DNA of 64,000 nucleotides from SIG575 sp045542485 (GTDB taxonomy: Bacteria; Bacillota; Clostridia; Oscillospirales; Acutalibacteraceae). Positions 6,991 to 16,294 of this stretch are shown here, piece after piece (position 1 is the stretch's first letter; each line of letters starts with the position of its first letter). Both the position numbers and the translations under genes were made by a program. The stretch covers positions 1 to 64,000 of the forward strand of contig JAZQLC010000010.1 in assembly GCA_045542485.1 (NCBI GenBank). Reading direction: 5' to 3'. The notes beneath the pieces are model-generated. The model had not been told where the DNA came from. It ran no database searches and saw only the letters and a program-made list of their open reading frames with translations.

Positions 6991-9738
6991 TTATTTACCG
7001 TTTGTTACTGAGCCACAGCATTTTTTGTATTTTTTACCGCTTCCGCAGGGACAGGGGTCATTGGGACCTACCTTCTTCGCCTTGTTTCTCACGGGCTCTT
7101 TCTTGAGAGTGCCGTCTGAAGATGAGCTTGTTTCAGAAGTTACTTTCACTGTCTGCTCACGCTTTGTGTCCTCTTCGCTCTTGACTCTTACGGTAAGTGC
7201 GAGACGGACTGTATCTTCACGGATTGAAATACGCATTTCTTCAAACATATCATAGCTTTCATTTCTGTAAGCTACAATGGGCTGCTGCTGACCGTAAGCA
7301 CGAAGACCGATACCGCGTTTGAGTTCGTCCATAGCATCGATGTGATCCATCCACTTTGAGTCAACACTGTAAAGAAGCACTTTTCTTTCAAGCTGACGCA
7401 TAATCTCTGATCCGATTTCCTCTTCACGCTGTTCGTAAAGGTCCGTTGCTCTCTGGATAAGTGTTTCTTTCATTTCCTCAGGGTCAAGATTCTTCACATC
7501 GGTGAAATCGTCATCGTCTGTAAGCCAACCCTTGAACTTATCCTTAAGACCTGCTACGTTCCAATCCGCAACACTGTTTGCTGCGGGACAATAGAAATCA
7601 ACTGCATCGTTGACACATTCCTCGAGCATACCCATAATTGACGGTTTAAGCTCTTCGCCGTCGAGAACTTTGTTTCTCTGTGCATAAATCAGTTCTCTCT
7701 GACGGTTCATAACATCGTCATATTCAAGAACGTGCTTACGGGCTGCAAAGTTGTTACCCTCTACCCTCTTCTGAGCATTTTCGATTGATTTTGAAATCAT
7801 CTTTGCTTCAATGGGCATATCGTCGGGAGTTTTGAGAGTGTCCATAATTCCCGTCAGTCTGTCGCCACCGAAAAGACGCATAAGGTCATCCTGAAGCGAA
7901 AGATAGAAACGGCTGGCACCCGGGTCACCCTGACGGCCCGAACGACCTCTGAGCTGGTTGTCGATTCGTCTTGAATCGTGACGCTCTGTACCGATGATAA
8001 AGAGACCACCCGCTTCCCTTACCTTATCAGCCTCGGGAGCGATTTCAGCCTTATATTTGTTATAGAGATTTGTGTATTCTGCTCTTGCACAGAGAATTTC
8101 TTCACTGTCTGTTTCTGCAAAGCCTGTTGCTTCGGCAATCAGCTCTTCGTCATACTGAAGACGGCGCATCTCAGCCTTTGCAAGATATTCGGCGTTACCG
8201 CCAAGCATAATATCAGTGCCTCGACCTGCCATATTGGTTGCGATTGTAACTGCACCCAGCTTACCTGCCTGAGCAACAATCTCAGCTTCCTTGTCGTGGT
8301 ATTTCGCATTGAGCACTTCGTGCTTTATTCCTCTCTTTTTAAGGAGAGATGAAAGATATTCTGATTTTTCAATTGAAATTGTACCTACAAGTACAGGCTG
8401 ACCTTTCTTGTTACACTCTTCAATCTGTTCAATAACTGCGTTGTATTTTGCACTTTCTGTCTTGTAAACCGCATCGTCAAGGTCTTTACGCTGTATAGGC
8501 TTATTTGTGGGGGTTTCAATAACATCAAGGCTGTAAATTTCCTGGAATTCGGCACTTTCAGTTTTTGCAGTACCTGTCATACCTGAAAGCTTTGCATAAA
8601 GACGGAAATAGTTCTGGAAAGTGATTGTTGCAAGAGTTTTGCTCTCGTGTTCAACCTTTACGCCCTCTTTTGCTTCAATAGCCTGATGAAGACCCTCATT
8701 GTATCTTCTGCCCAGCATAATACGGCCTGTGAACTCGTCGACGATAAGTACTTCTCCGTCTTTTACAACATAGTCGATATCTCTTCTCATAACACCGAGA
8801 GCCTTGATTGCCTGGTTGATATGATGCTGGATTGTCATATTCTCAGCATCCATAAGGTTTTCGAGCTGGAAGAAGCTTTCAGCCTTTGCAACACCTGATT
8901 TTGTAAGAGTAGCTGTTCTTGCCTTTTCGTCAACAACAAAATCGCCGTCAGCTGCTACTTCTTCAGCACTTGACTTGGAATCGATTTCCTTAACCTTTGT
9001 CATTTTAAGGCTCTTTGCGAAACGGTCAGCAAGTTTATAAAGCTCTGTTGATGCGTCTCCTCTGCCTGAAATGATAAGGGGTGTTCTCGCCTCGTCAATA
9101 AGGATTGAGTCAACCTCGTCCACAACGGCAAAATTGTGACCGCGCTGAACTTTCATTTCCTTATACTGAACCATATTGTCACGAAGATAGTCAAAGCCCA
9201 TCTCGTTGTTTGTACCGTAAGTGATATCGGAAGCATAAGCCTCTCTTCTCTCTTCGTTTGTAAGGCCGTGAACGATAAGACCTACACTCAGACCCATAAA
9301 GCGGTAAAGTTTGCCCATCCACTCAGAGTCACGCTTTGCAAGGTAATCATTGACGGTAACGATGTGAACGCCCTTGCCTGAAAGAGCGTTAAGATATGCG
9401 GGAAGAGTAGCAACAAGTGTTTTACCTTCACCTGTTTTCATTTCTGCGATTCTGCCCTGATGGAGAATGATACCGCCGACAATCTGAACGGGGAAATGAC
9501 GCATACCGAGAACTCGGCTTGATGCCTCACGACAAGCAGCGAATGCTTCAGGGAGAATATCGTCGAGAGTCTCACCCTTTTCAAGACGGGATCTGAACTC
9601 AGGTGTTTTCGCCTGAAGCTCCTTGTCTGTAAGCTTTTTATATTCCTCTTCAAGAGCTAAAACCTTCTTTTTCAAAGGCTCAATTCTCTTAACTTCCTTT
9701 GTAGAGTAGTCACCAAAAATGGCTGATAAAAAAGACAT
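6991..9738 (-). CDS. secA: Preprotein translocase ATPase SecA
   Basis: Motor ATPase that pushes secretory proteins through SecYEG at the membrane. The 915 residues carry the full set of SecA features: the Walker A KTGEGKT at 101-107, DEVDSILIDEARTPLIISG in the DEAD-like site, the second motor domain with TNMAGRGTDIMLGG and RGRSGRQGDPG, and a C-terminal SEC-C zinc-binding tail (CPCGSGKKYKKCCG, three CxC/CC cysteines and a final CC pair) that binds lipid or SecB-like partners. Length is typical. The gene has its own terminator and is divergent from the alaX-type gene. Confidence 0.98.
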   Translation of the reverse strand: MSFLSAIFGDYSTKEVKRIEPLKKKVLALEEEYKKLTDKELQAKTPEFRSRLEKGETLDDILPEAFAACREASSRVLGMRHFPVQIVGGIILHQGRIAEMKTGEGKTLVATLPAYLNALSGKGVHIVTVNDYLAKRDSEWMGKLYRFMGLSVGLIVHGLTNEERREAYASDITYGTNNEMGFDYLRDNMVQYKEMKVQRGHNFAVVDEVDSILIDEARTPLIISGRGDASTELYKLADRFAKSLKMTKVKEIDSKSSAEEVAADGDFVVDEKARTATLTKSGVAKAESFFQLENLMDAENMTIQHHINQAIKALGVMRRDIDYVVKDGEVLIVDEFTGRIMLGRRYNEGLHQAIEAKEGVKVEHESKTLATITFQNYFRLYAKLSGMTGTAKTESAEFQEIYSLDVIETPTNKPIQRKDLDDAVYKTESAKYNAVIEQIEECNKKGQPVLVGTISIEKSEYLSSLLKKRGIKHEVLNAKYHDKEAEIVAQAGKLGAVTIATNMAGRGTDIMLGGNAEYLAKAEMRRLQYDEELIAEATGFAETDSEEILCARAEYTNLYNKYKAEIAPEADKVREAGGLFIIGTERHDSRRIDNQLRGRSGRQGDPGASRFYLSLQDDLMRLFGGDRLTGIMDTLKTPDDMPIEAKMISKSIENAQKRVEGNNFAARKHVLEYDDVMNRQRELIYAQRNKVLDGEELKPSIMGMLEECVNDAVDFYCPAANSVADWNVAGLKDKFKGWLTDDDDFTDVKNLDPEEMKETLIQRATDLYEQREEEIGSEIMRQLERKVLLYSVDSKWMDHIDAMDELKRGIGLRAYGQQQPIVAYRNESYDMFEEMRISIREDTVRLALTVRVKSEEDTKREQTVKVTSETSSSSDGTLKKEPVRNKAKKVGPNDPCPCGSGKKYKKCCGSVTNGK

Positions 9739-9892
9739 TTAGTGTTTCTTCCTTTCGGTGCATAGATTTACATTATACATTCTAACACATATAAGTCTAA
9801 TTTTCAACTTCAAGATAAAATTTTACAATTTTGCAATTATTTAATTGATAAATAAAATGATTTATGATATTCTTTTATAGAGGTGAAGCAAG

Positions 9893-11044
9893 GTGACAGA
9901 AAAATTATATTACACCGACCAGTATTTAAAAGAATTTGAGGGAACTGTTGTTTCCTGCGAAAAGGATGACGACGGAAAATATCGTGTTATTCTGGACAGA
10001 ACTGCTTTCTTCCCCGAAGGCGGAGGACAGGATGCAGACTCCGGCACACTGAACGGAAAAACAGTGGAATATGTGTGTGAAAAAGGAGAAGATGTTGTTC
10101 ACATATGTTCTGAATCTTTTGAAATCGGAGAAAAAGTCAGAGGTATTATAGATTTCGCAAAGAGATTTCTTATTATGCAGAAGCATTCCGGTGAGCACAT
10201 TTTCTGCGGAGTTGCCCATTCTCTCTATGGAGTTGAAAATATGGGATTCCACATCGGCAGTGAATGCATCACTGTTGACTTTGATAAAATACTGACTCCC
10301 GAGGAAATCAGAAAAGCAGAAAAAATCACAAATGAAATCATCTGGGAAAACAGAGAAATTACCTCCTCTTTCCCCACTCACGAAGAGGCTGAAAAGATAG
10401 AATTCAGAAGCAAAAAAGAAATCGCAGGGCAAATCAGACTTGTTACCATTGAAAACTGCGATGTCTGCGCTTGTTGCGGTACTCACGTGAGAAGAACAGG
10501 CGAAGTAGGATGCGTAAAAGTTACCTCTCTTTCAAAGAAAAGAGCAGGTGCATCAATCACAATGCAGATAGGCAAAGACGCATTTGAAGACTACTCAGCA
10601 AAGCACGATGAACTCGCCCGTCTTTCAAATATGCTCGCACTCAAGCCTCTTGAAATTGCAGACGGTGTGCAGAGATTAAAGGATGAAATTGCAAACCTGA
10701 AATATGAACTCCAGAAAGTAAAGCTTGATTCATTCGCTGAAAAAATCAAAGACCTCTCAGGTGAAGTCGAAGTTATTTTCGAGAAAGATTTATCACCCGA
10801 TGAAGTGAGAAAAATGTGCGATTTACTTGCAGACAAGGTCACTGTTGCAGCAGTGCTCAGCGGAAGCGATGAAACAGGCTACAAATACACTCTCGCCTCA
10901 AGGACAACGGACTTAAGACAACTTGCCAAGGATTTCAACACCGCACTCTCGGGAAGAGGCGGCGGAAAGCCTGAAATGGTACAAGGCACGGTATGCGAAA
11001 GCCGTGAGAAAATAGAAAGCTTTTTAAGGAGTGAAGTAAAATGA
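9893..11044 (+). CDS. Alanyl-tRNA editing protein (AlaX type with DHHA1 domain)
   Basis: A free-standing hydrolase that removes mischarged Ser or Gly from tRNA-Ala. The 383 residues include the AlaRS-type editing core with zinc ligands His98 and His102 (KHSGEHIFCG) and Cys194/His198 (CCGTHVR), followed by a coiled segment (~235-265) and a DHHA1 C-terminal domain ending in GRGGGKPEMVQGT. No aminoacylation domain is present, so this is not a full alanyl-tRNA synthetase. Start is a GTG at 9893 preceded by an AGAGGTGAA-type site. A candidate promoter, TTGATA-17-TATTCT, lies at 9845-9873. The stop overlaps the next start (ATGA), indicating translational coupling to the SGNH hydrolase. Confidence 0.9.
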   Translation: MTEKLYYTDQYLKEFEGTVVSCEKDDDGKYRVILDRTAFFPEGGGQDADSGTLNGKTVEYVCEKGEDVVHICSESFEIGEKVRGIIDFAKRFLIMQKHSGEHIFCGVAHSLYGVENMGFHIGSECITVDFDKILTPEEIRKAEKITNEIIWENREITSSFPTHEEAEKIEFRSKKEIAGQIRLVTIENCDVCACCGTHVRRTGEVGCVKVTSLSKKRAGASITMQIGKDAFEDYSAKHDELARLSNMLALKPLEIADGVQRLKDEIANLKYELQKVKLDSFAEKIKDLSGEVEVIFEKDLSPDEVRKMCDLLADKVTVAAVLSGSDETGYKYTLASRTTDLRQLAKDFNTALSGRGGGKPEMVQGTVCESREKIESFLRSEVK

Positions 11045-11655
11045 AAACATTCGTATTTCAGGGCGACTCAATAACTGATTGTTCAAGAAACAGAGATGAT
11101 ATAAATTCTCTCGGTCACGGATATCCCCTTGTGACTGCAGCAATCATCGGCACACAGTATCCTCAGAAATTCCATTTCATCAACGAGGGTGCCAGTGGTG
11201 ACAGAATTGTAGATGTTTACGCAAGAATTAAGCGTGACATCATCAACAACAAACCCGATTACATGAGTATTCTCATCGGTATCAACGATGTATGGCACGA
11301 GCTCGGTAACAAAAACGGTGTTGCAGCACCTAAATTTGAAAAAATCTATTCAATGCTTATTGAAGAAGTTATAGAAGAGCTTCCCGAAATAAAGATTTTT
11401 ATTCTTGAGCCCTTCGTAACACCCGGCACTGCAACAGATGACAACATTGAATATTTCAAAGCTGAAACTCTTCTTCGCGCAGAGGCTGCGAAGAGAATTG
11501 CTGAAAAGTATGACCTGACATTTATCCCGCTTCAGGATAAATTCGATAAGGCTATGGAATCAGCACCCGCATCATACTGGACACGCGACGGTGTTCATCC
11601 CACATCAGAAGGCCACGGAATCATCGCAAACGAGCTTGTTAAAGCTATTATATAG
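11041..11655 (+). CDS. SGNH/GDSL-family hydrolase
   Basis: A 204-residue serine esterase of the SGNH fold. Block I is FQGDSITD with Ser10 as nucleophile; block II Gly is in GASGDRIVD; block III is IGINDVW with the oxyanion Asn; block V is DGVHPTSEGH with Asp183 and His186. No signal peptide, so it acts in the cytoplasm. The natural substrate is unknown; this subfamily (GxxD/NDVWxE) is widespread in gut Clostridia near carbohydrate-ester genes and may remove acetyl groups. It overlaps the tRNA-editing gene by four bases, which looks like transcriptional convenience and not a shared pathway. A paralogue is at 33804 and a relic at 33608. Confidence 0.88.
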   Translation: MKTFVFQGDSITDCSRNRDDINSLGHGYPLVTAAIIGTQYPQKFHFINEGASGDRIVDVYARIKRDIINNKPDYMSILIGINDVWHELGNKNGVAAPKFEKIYSMLIEEVIEELPEIKIFILEPFVTPGTATDDNIEYFKAETLLRAEAAKRIAEKYDLTFIPLQDKFDKAMESAPASYWTRDGVHPTSEGHGIIANELVKAII

Positions 11656-11674
11656 TTTAATAAAAACATAACAA

Positions 11675-11705
11675 AAAACTCCTCTTGAAAGTCAAGAGGA
11701 GTTTT
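11675..11705. terminator. Bidirectional terminator
   Basis: AAAACTCCTCTTGA (11675-11688) pairs perfectly with TCAAGAGGAGTTTT (11692-11705). It lies between the convergent SGNH hydrolase and secreted-hydrolase genes and ends both transcripts. Confidence 0.9.
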
Positions 11706-11734
11706 TCTTTCCTGTCAAATATTAACTTTATCTC

Positions 11735-13168
11735 TTATTTTTCAGGAACAAGAAGATTGTTTTCGATATCGTTCTGCAGGAACTGGGGATATGCAGGGTT
11801 TGAATAGATAGTCTGGATACTGTCATCGTTTTCCTGGAACCATCTGTAAAGAGCCTGATGTCCGTCGTGAGTTGTGCAGTGCATCATATCTTTTACAAAC
11901 CATGTCTGCTCGGGAAGAGCACAGGTTGAAGCGTCAATTCTGCCATCGGGTGAAATGTGGTTGTGACCGCAAACAGTATTCTTCTGCTTGTAATCTGCAG
12001 GAAGCTTTTCGCCGTGGTCTGCAACTGTTGCACCAACAGATGAATATTTGGAGTCAACTGTTCCGTCTGAATCGTTTCTCCATGCTGTTACAAGAGGTGT
12101 TCTCTGAACATTTGTTGCTGAAACAATCATAACGGGAACTCCGTCAGCAATAAGACCGTTGAGAATCTTGTCAGCATTCTGCTGAACGCCGTAGTGGTAG
12201 CCGTCAATTCTCTTTACAAGGTCTGCGTTGGGGTTGTCACCAAGCATAAACTTCTTTGCATCCTCGTAATATTCATCGGGAACAAAAGACCAGATACCGC
12301 AGTTTGCTCTGAACACGGGAATAAGTGCGTCTTCAAAAACCTGATCCACAAGCTTATCAACAAGTCCACCTGCAAAGTCTGTGAGTGATTCAAAAACACC
12401 AAAAGCATTGAGTGCCTTCACAAGAACTGAAAGGATGTCGCCACCTACACCGGGTACCATTGTTGTGATTGCAGTTGAAGCGTATCTGTAAAGTGCTGTG
12501 GGGTGAATTTCTACTTCACCGCAGAAAAGAGCACCTGCAACTGCTGTACCTTTGATGGGGCAGTTCTGGAAAATTACTGATTTGATGTCGTCATGGCCGT
12601 ATTCTGCAAAATATGCCATAGCCATTACGCCACCCATTGATGAAGCTTTGAAACGAACTTTATCGTGACCTGTGAGTTTCTTAACGTGCTCAACATATTT
12701 GTTCAGGTCATCAGCAACATCCTGAGGGTCCGCACGGAAATCGTAGCCGAAGTAGTAGCTGTAATCAAGACCGTGTGTGGGGTCTGTGGGAAGCTCTTCC
12801 TTTGTTGTGATGTCAGGTGTTGATGAGCCGTCGGGAGCATTTGCAAGTGAACCGAAAACATCGTTCACTGCACCGGTAAGACTCTTGCCGAATGAGTTGT
12901 AGTCGCCATCAATGAGAAGTTTGCCGATGGGAAGAAGAAGTGATCCTACCATCTTGAGGTATGCTTCTGTCTCGGGACGGAAAACAACCTGCTCGTTTTC
13001 TGTGTCTGCATCCTTGTAAAGTGTTGCACTGCCGAGGGCTGCAACATAGATTACGGGTTCTTCTCCGCAGTCACATTTTTTCTCTGCTGCAAATGAGGGT
13101 GCAGCAAGTGAAAACATAACTGCAAGTACGAGAAGAATTGAAACTGAGATGCGTGTGATTTTTTTCAT
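11735..13168 (-). CDS. Secreted alpha/beta-hydrolase (lipase/esterase-like)
   Basis: A 477-residue exported protein with a clear signal peptide (KKITRISVSILLVLAVMFSLAAPSFA), then a mature part with an alpha/beta-hydrolase look. The likely nucleophile elbow is KASSMGGVMAM around residue 180, where the usual Gly-x-Ser-x-Gly is Ala-Ser-Ser-Met-Gly-Gly; DKVRFKASSMGG matches lipase class PGAP1/Lip-type elbows. A final HDGHQALYRWFQE near residue 445 could provide the catalytic His. Cys residues (KKCDCGE and others) are present in the mature part. GGAGG precedes the ATG. It is the last gene of the long tmk-led run. Substrate is unknown; assignment to the fold is fairly sure, the exact activity is not. 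Confidence 0.75.
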   Translation of the reverse strand: MKKITRISVSILLVLAVMFSLAAPSFAAEKKCDCGEEPVIYVAALGSATLYKDADTENEQVVFRPETEAYLKMVGSLLLPIGKLLIDGDYNSFGKSLTGAVNDVFGSLANAPDGSSTPDITTKEELPTDPTHGLDYSYYFGYDFRADPQDVADDLNKYVEHVKKLTGHDKVRFKASSMGGVMAMAYFAEYGHDDIKSVIFQNCPIKGTAVAGALFCGEVEIHPTALYRYASTAITTMVPGVGGDILSVLVKALNAFGVFESLTDFAGGLVDKLVDQVFEDALIPVFRANCGIWSFVPDEYYEDAKKFMLGDNPNADLVKRIDGYHYGVQQNADKILNGLIADGVPVMIVSATNVQRTPLVTAWRNDSDGTVDSKYSSVGATVADHGEKLPADYKQKNTVCGHNHISPDGRIDASTCALPEQTWFVKDMMHCTTHDGHQALYRWFQENDDSIQTIYSNPAYPQFLQNDIENNLLVPEK

Positions 13169-13189
13169 CTTTTTTGCCTCCGTTACTTT

Positions 13190-14467
13190 TTAGATTTTGA
13201 ATATTTTTCCGTCGTTTTCCCTTGATTGGTCTGCAAGGAAAACAACGAGATGTCCGAGTAAAGAATCTCCAAGGCTTGTGCAGGAAATTGACATTTTGTC
13301 ATCTCTCACATAATGCACAAAATCTCTCACAAGTTCAAGGTCACCGCCGCCGTGAGCATCACCGTCAACCATAGTGTTGATGGTTTCCGTGTCGTATTCG
13401 CAGCCGGGTGCAGGATTGATTTTCTGAATGGTGAAGGTGCCTTCTTCACAGTTTCCGAAAATCTCACCCTTTGTTCCTGTGATATGTATTTTTCTCATAC
13501 CTCTTGAAGCACCGCCAACCATATTGTGAGTACCCGTTGCACCGCTTTCAAAGTTCACGAGAACGCTCTGGTGGTCAACAACGTTGTTGTCGCTCTTATA
13601 TGCACAGATACCATAGGGTGATGTTTTAAGAAGTTCAATTTTATCTTCAATTGTGGGGTTTTCAAGGTGTTCAAGCTTGTCCCACACATAGAATGACCAT
13701 CTGTCAGGGTGGTCAATATAAATTCTCTTTGCCGAGTAAAGACAGGTGTCCACACAGGGGCAGTCCACAAGACAGCGTGTGCCTGAATTTTCAGGTGCAT
13801 TTTCGGGTCTGAACTGAATGTTACTTCCGAAAGATGACACTGAAACAGGTTTGTTTTTACCCATCATCCACATCATAATATCAATGTCGTGACAGCATTT
13901 TGCAAGAAGCATTGATGTGTGGCAACGGTCCGAGTTATTCCATTTGCCTCTTACATGGCTTGTTGACATATGGTGGTAGCTGACAAACTCCGATGTCTGG
14001 ATGTTGAGAATTTCACCGATCTCTCCCGCTGACACTCTCTCCTTGATTTTTCTGTAAAAGGGAGCATATCTCAGGACGAAGCAGACCATTACTTTTCTGC
14101 CGTATTTTTCCGCTACCGCGTAAAGCTCTCTTGCTTCCTTTTCATTTACCGCAAAGGGTTTTTCAAGAAGTACGTCATATCCTGCTCTGAGAAGAGGAAT
14201 TGTTGTTTCCACATGGATGTGGTCCATTGTGCCGTTGATTACAGCGTCTGCAAACTTAGGCACTGCGGCTAATTCATCCGCTGAAGCAAACTGATATTGT
14301 TCAGGAATCGAAAACTTCTCGGCAATCATTTTCCTTCTGTTTTCATCAGGGTCTGCGACGCCCGTGATTTTAAGCATTGAAGGGGCAATCACCGAAAGCT
14401 CTGCGTAATTCATACTTCTGTGGCCGCCACCGACAATGACGGCTTCAAGTGGTTTTTGCTCTGACAT
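13190..14467 (-). CDS. Gfo/Idh/MocA-family oxidoreductase
   Basis: An NAD(P)-dependent dehydrogenase of 425 residues, probably acting on a sugar or sugar-like polyol. The N-terminal Rossmann domain reads AVIVGGGHRSMNYAEL, followed by NGTMDHIHVE and LLEKPFAVNEKEARE, where EKP contains the catalytic Lys. The C-terminal alpha/beta domain has GKWNNSDRCHTSMLLAKCCHDIDIMMWMMG and a four-Cys stretch, CLVDCPCVDTCLYSAKRIY, which occurs in one branch of the family and may bind a metal. It is 21-24 bases from both neighbours, within the minus-strand run. Substrate cannot be told from sequence. Confidence 0.88.
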   Translation of the reverse strand: MSEQKPLEAVIVGGGHRSMNYAELSVIAPSMLKITGVADPDENRRKMIAEKFSIPEQYQFASADELAAVPKFADAVINGTMDHIHVETTIPLLRAGYDVLLEKPFAVNEKEARELYAVAEKYGRKVMVCFVLRYAPFYRKIKERVSAGEIGEILNIQTSEFVSYHHMSTSHVRGKWNNSDRCHTSMLLAKCCHDIDIMMWMMGKNKPVSVSSFGSNIQFRPENAPENSGTRCLVDCPCVDTCLYSAKRIYIDHPDRWSFYVWDKLEHLENPTIEDKIELLKTSPYGICAYKSDNNVVDHQSVLVNFESGATGTHNMVGGASRGMRKIHITGTKGEIFGNCEEGTFTIQKINPAPGCEYDTETINTMVDGDAHGGGDLELVRDFVHYVRDDKMSISCTSLGDSLLGHLVVFLADQSRENDGKIFKI

Positions 14468-14491
14468 TCTTTCGCACCTTAATTCTTTGCC

Positions 14492-15025
14492 TTATAATTC
14501 TTTATTGAAAAGATTTCCTCCGTGGCAGTCAATCGCTACAACAAGGGGGAGATTTTCAACAGTCAATTTCTTAACGCTTTCACAGCCTAAATCCTCATAG
14601 GCTATTACTTCGCAATTTTTAACACTCTTTGCAAGAAGAGCACCTGCGCCACCCACTGCGCAGAAATATACGCCGCCGTTTCTTTCAATTGCACGGCAGA
14701 CCTCTTCGTTACGGGGGCCTTTGCCAATCATAGCAGAGATACCCTTATCAAGAAGAAGAGGTGAATACGGGTCCATTCTCGAAGAGGTTGTCGGTCCGCA
14801 AGAGCCGATGGGAAGTCCCTCAGGAGTAGGGGTCGGGCCCACATAATAAATCACTGCGTCCTGAAGGGCATAGGGAAGAGTCTTCCTCTCTTCGATTGCT
14901 TCTTTTATTCTTTTGTGAGCCGCGTCTCTCGATGTAAAAACATCGCCCGTCAGGTAAACTCTGTCACCTGCTTTAAGATTTCCGCTCATCTGTCTTATTT
15001 CACTGACTTTTATACTATATTCCAT
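14492..15025 (-). CDS. Class I fumarase/tartrate dehydratase beta subunit (alone)
   Basis: A 177-residue protein matching the C-terminal (beta) half of iron-sulfur hydro-lyases such as two-subunit class I fumarase or L-tartrate dehydratase. Visible landmarks are LKAGDRVYLTGDVFTSRDAAHKR, YYVGPTPTPEGLPIGSCGPTTSSRMD, and GKGPRNEEVCRAIE. The alpha subunit, which holds the 4Fe-4S cysteines, is normally next to it but is absent here: the flanks are a U32 peptidase and a Gfo/Idh oxidoreductase. Its ATG overlaps the U32 stop (TGATG on the minus strand), so it is translationally coupled to that gene. Either the alpha subunit is elsewhere or this copy has another partner. Confidence 0.9.
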   Translation of the reverse strand: MEYSIKVSEIRQMSGNLKAGDRVYLTGDVFTSRDAAHKRIKEAIEERKTLPYALQDAVIYYVGPTPTPEGLPIGSCGPTTSSRMDPYSPLLLDKGISAMIGKGPRNEEVCRAIERNGGVYFCAVGGAGALLAKSVKNCEVIAYEDLGCESVKKLTVENLPLVVAIDCHGGNLFNKEL

Positions 15026-16281
15026 CAGATTATCACTCTTTTTGGCTCGGGCTTCTGTTTTCTGATTATTGAGCCCGGTTTTACTTCTCTCTCACTGGAG
15101 AAAGAAAGCTTCATTGTGGCGTGGGGTGCACTTTCGATTTTCTCCCCTGCCTCGTTTTTAAGGTTGCTGACAGTCACTGTGAAAGGCTCTTTTCCCGCTT
15201 CCACAATTTCAAGCGTGTCACCGTCAAGGAATTTGTTTCTCTGTACTGCGTAAAGAGTACCGTTTTCCCATTTTTCGCAGACAGCCACAACATCCCATTC
15301 TCTTCTGTAACCACCCTCATAATAAATTTCTGCATTATCAAGGGGTGAACCGAAATAAAAGCCTGTACAGTATTCACGGTAGCTTACTTTTCTCATCTCT
15401 TCACGAATCCAGTCAGAGATTTTAAAGTCCTCAGAGGGGTTTGCCATAAACTCGTCAACCGCCGCACGGTAAGCATTTGTGACGGCTGCAGTGTAGTAGG
15501 CAGACTTTGCTCTGCCCTCAATTTTCAGAGAGGTTATACCTGCACTGACAAGCTCAGGAATATGCTCAATCATACACATATCCCTTGCGTTCATAATATA
15601 TGTTCCTTTGTCATCCTGCTCAATAGGGAAATAGACGCCCGGTCTTGTCTCCTCCATAATGTGATATTTCCATCTGCAGGGCTGTGCGCAGTCGCCTCTG
15701 TTGGAATCTCTGCCCACAAGGTAGTTTGAGAGAAGACATCTTCCTGAAAAAGACACACACATAGCACCGTGGACAAAGCACTCAATATCAAGGTCTTTGG
15801 GCGTTTTTTCACGGATTGTCTTTATATCATCAATGGACAATTCTCTGGCAAGAACAACTCGCTTTGCACCCATTTCATAGAATGCGTTTGCAGTTGCGTA
15901 GTTTGTGATACCTGCCTGAGTTGAAATGTGAATTTCAGTATCCGGAGCATATTTTTTCGCAAGAGTCAATGTGCCGATATCCGAAATTATCAGTGCATCA
16001 ACACCTGCTTTTTCTGCCATCTGAAGAAACTCAGGTAAAACATCAACCTCATTGTTTCTGGGCACGGTGTTGCAGGTAAGATAGACTTTGACCCCCTTTG
16101 AATGGGCGTATTCCACTGCACGGGGCAGCTCCTCATCGGAGAAATTTGACGGAGACGTTCTCATACCGAACATTCCGCCGCCTATATACACAGCGTCTGC
16201 ACCGAATGAAACTGCCGCTTCAAGCCTTTCAAAGTCACCTGCCGGAGCAAGAACCTCAGGTTTTACAAAATCTTTAATCAC
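15025..16281 (-). CDS. U32-family peptidase-like protein
   Basis: A 418-residue member of the U32 (collagenase-like, TrhP/RlhA-type) family. Recognisable parts are PEVLAPAGDFERLEAA, GADAVYIGG, a conserved ECFVHGAMCVSFSGRCLLSNY, then DSNRGDCAQPCRWKY and ARDMCMIEHIPEL. In characterised relatives this family takes part in tRNA or rRNA hydroxylation with prephenate, the Cys residues binding an iron-sulfur cluster; extracellular collagenase activity is reported for others. The start is a GTG at 16281 with AGGAG upstream. It follows mltG by 13 bases; the mltG-U32 pairing is frequent in Clostridia. Confidence 0.9.
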   Translation of the reverse strand: MIKDFVKPEVLAPAGDFERLEAAVSFGADAVYIGGGMFGMRTSPSNFSDEELPRAVEYAHSKGVKVYLTCNTVPRNNEVDVLPEFLQMAEKAGVDALIISDIGTLTLAKKYAPDTEIHISTQAGITNYATANAFYEMGAKRVVLARELSIDDIKTIREKTPKDLDIECFVHGAMCVSFSGRCLLSNYLVGRDSNRGDCAQPCRWKYHIMEETRPGVYFPIEQDDKGTYIMNARDMCMIEHIPELVSAGITSLKIEGRAKSAYYTAAVTNAYRAAVDEFMANPSEDFKISDWIREEMRKVSYREYCTGFYFGSPLDNAEIYYEGGYRREWDVVAVCEKWENGTLYAVQRNKFLDGDTLEIVEAGKEPFTVTVSNLKNEAGEKIESAPHATMKLSFSSEREVKPGSIIRKQKPEPKRVII

Positions 16282-16294
16282 GTTGAATATACTC

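Noticed and set aside
4339..9738. A defence island around the RyR pair
   Set aside because: Adjacent genes are secA and a secreted protease; no nuclease, toxin or known defence gene is nearby. The RyR pair is reported on its own merits.
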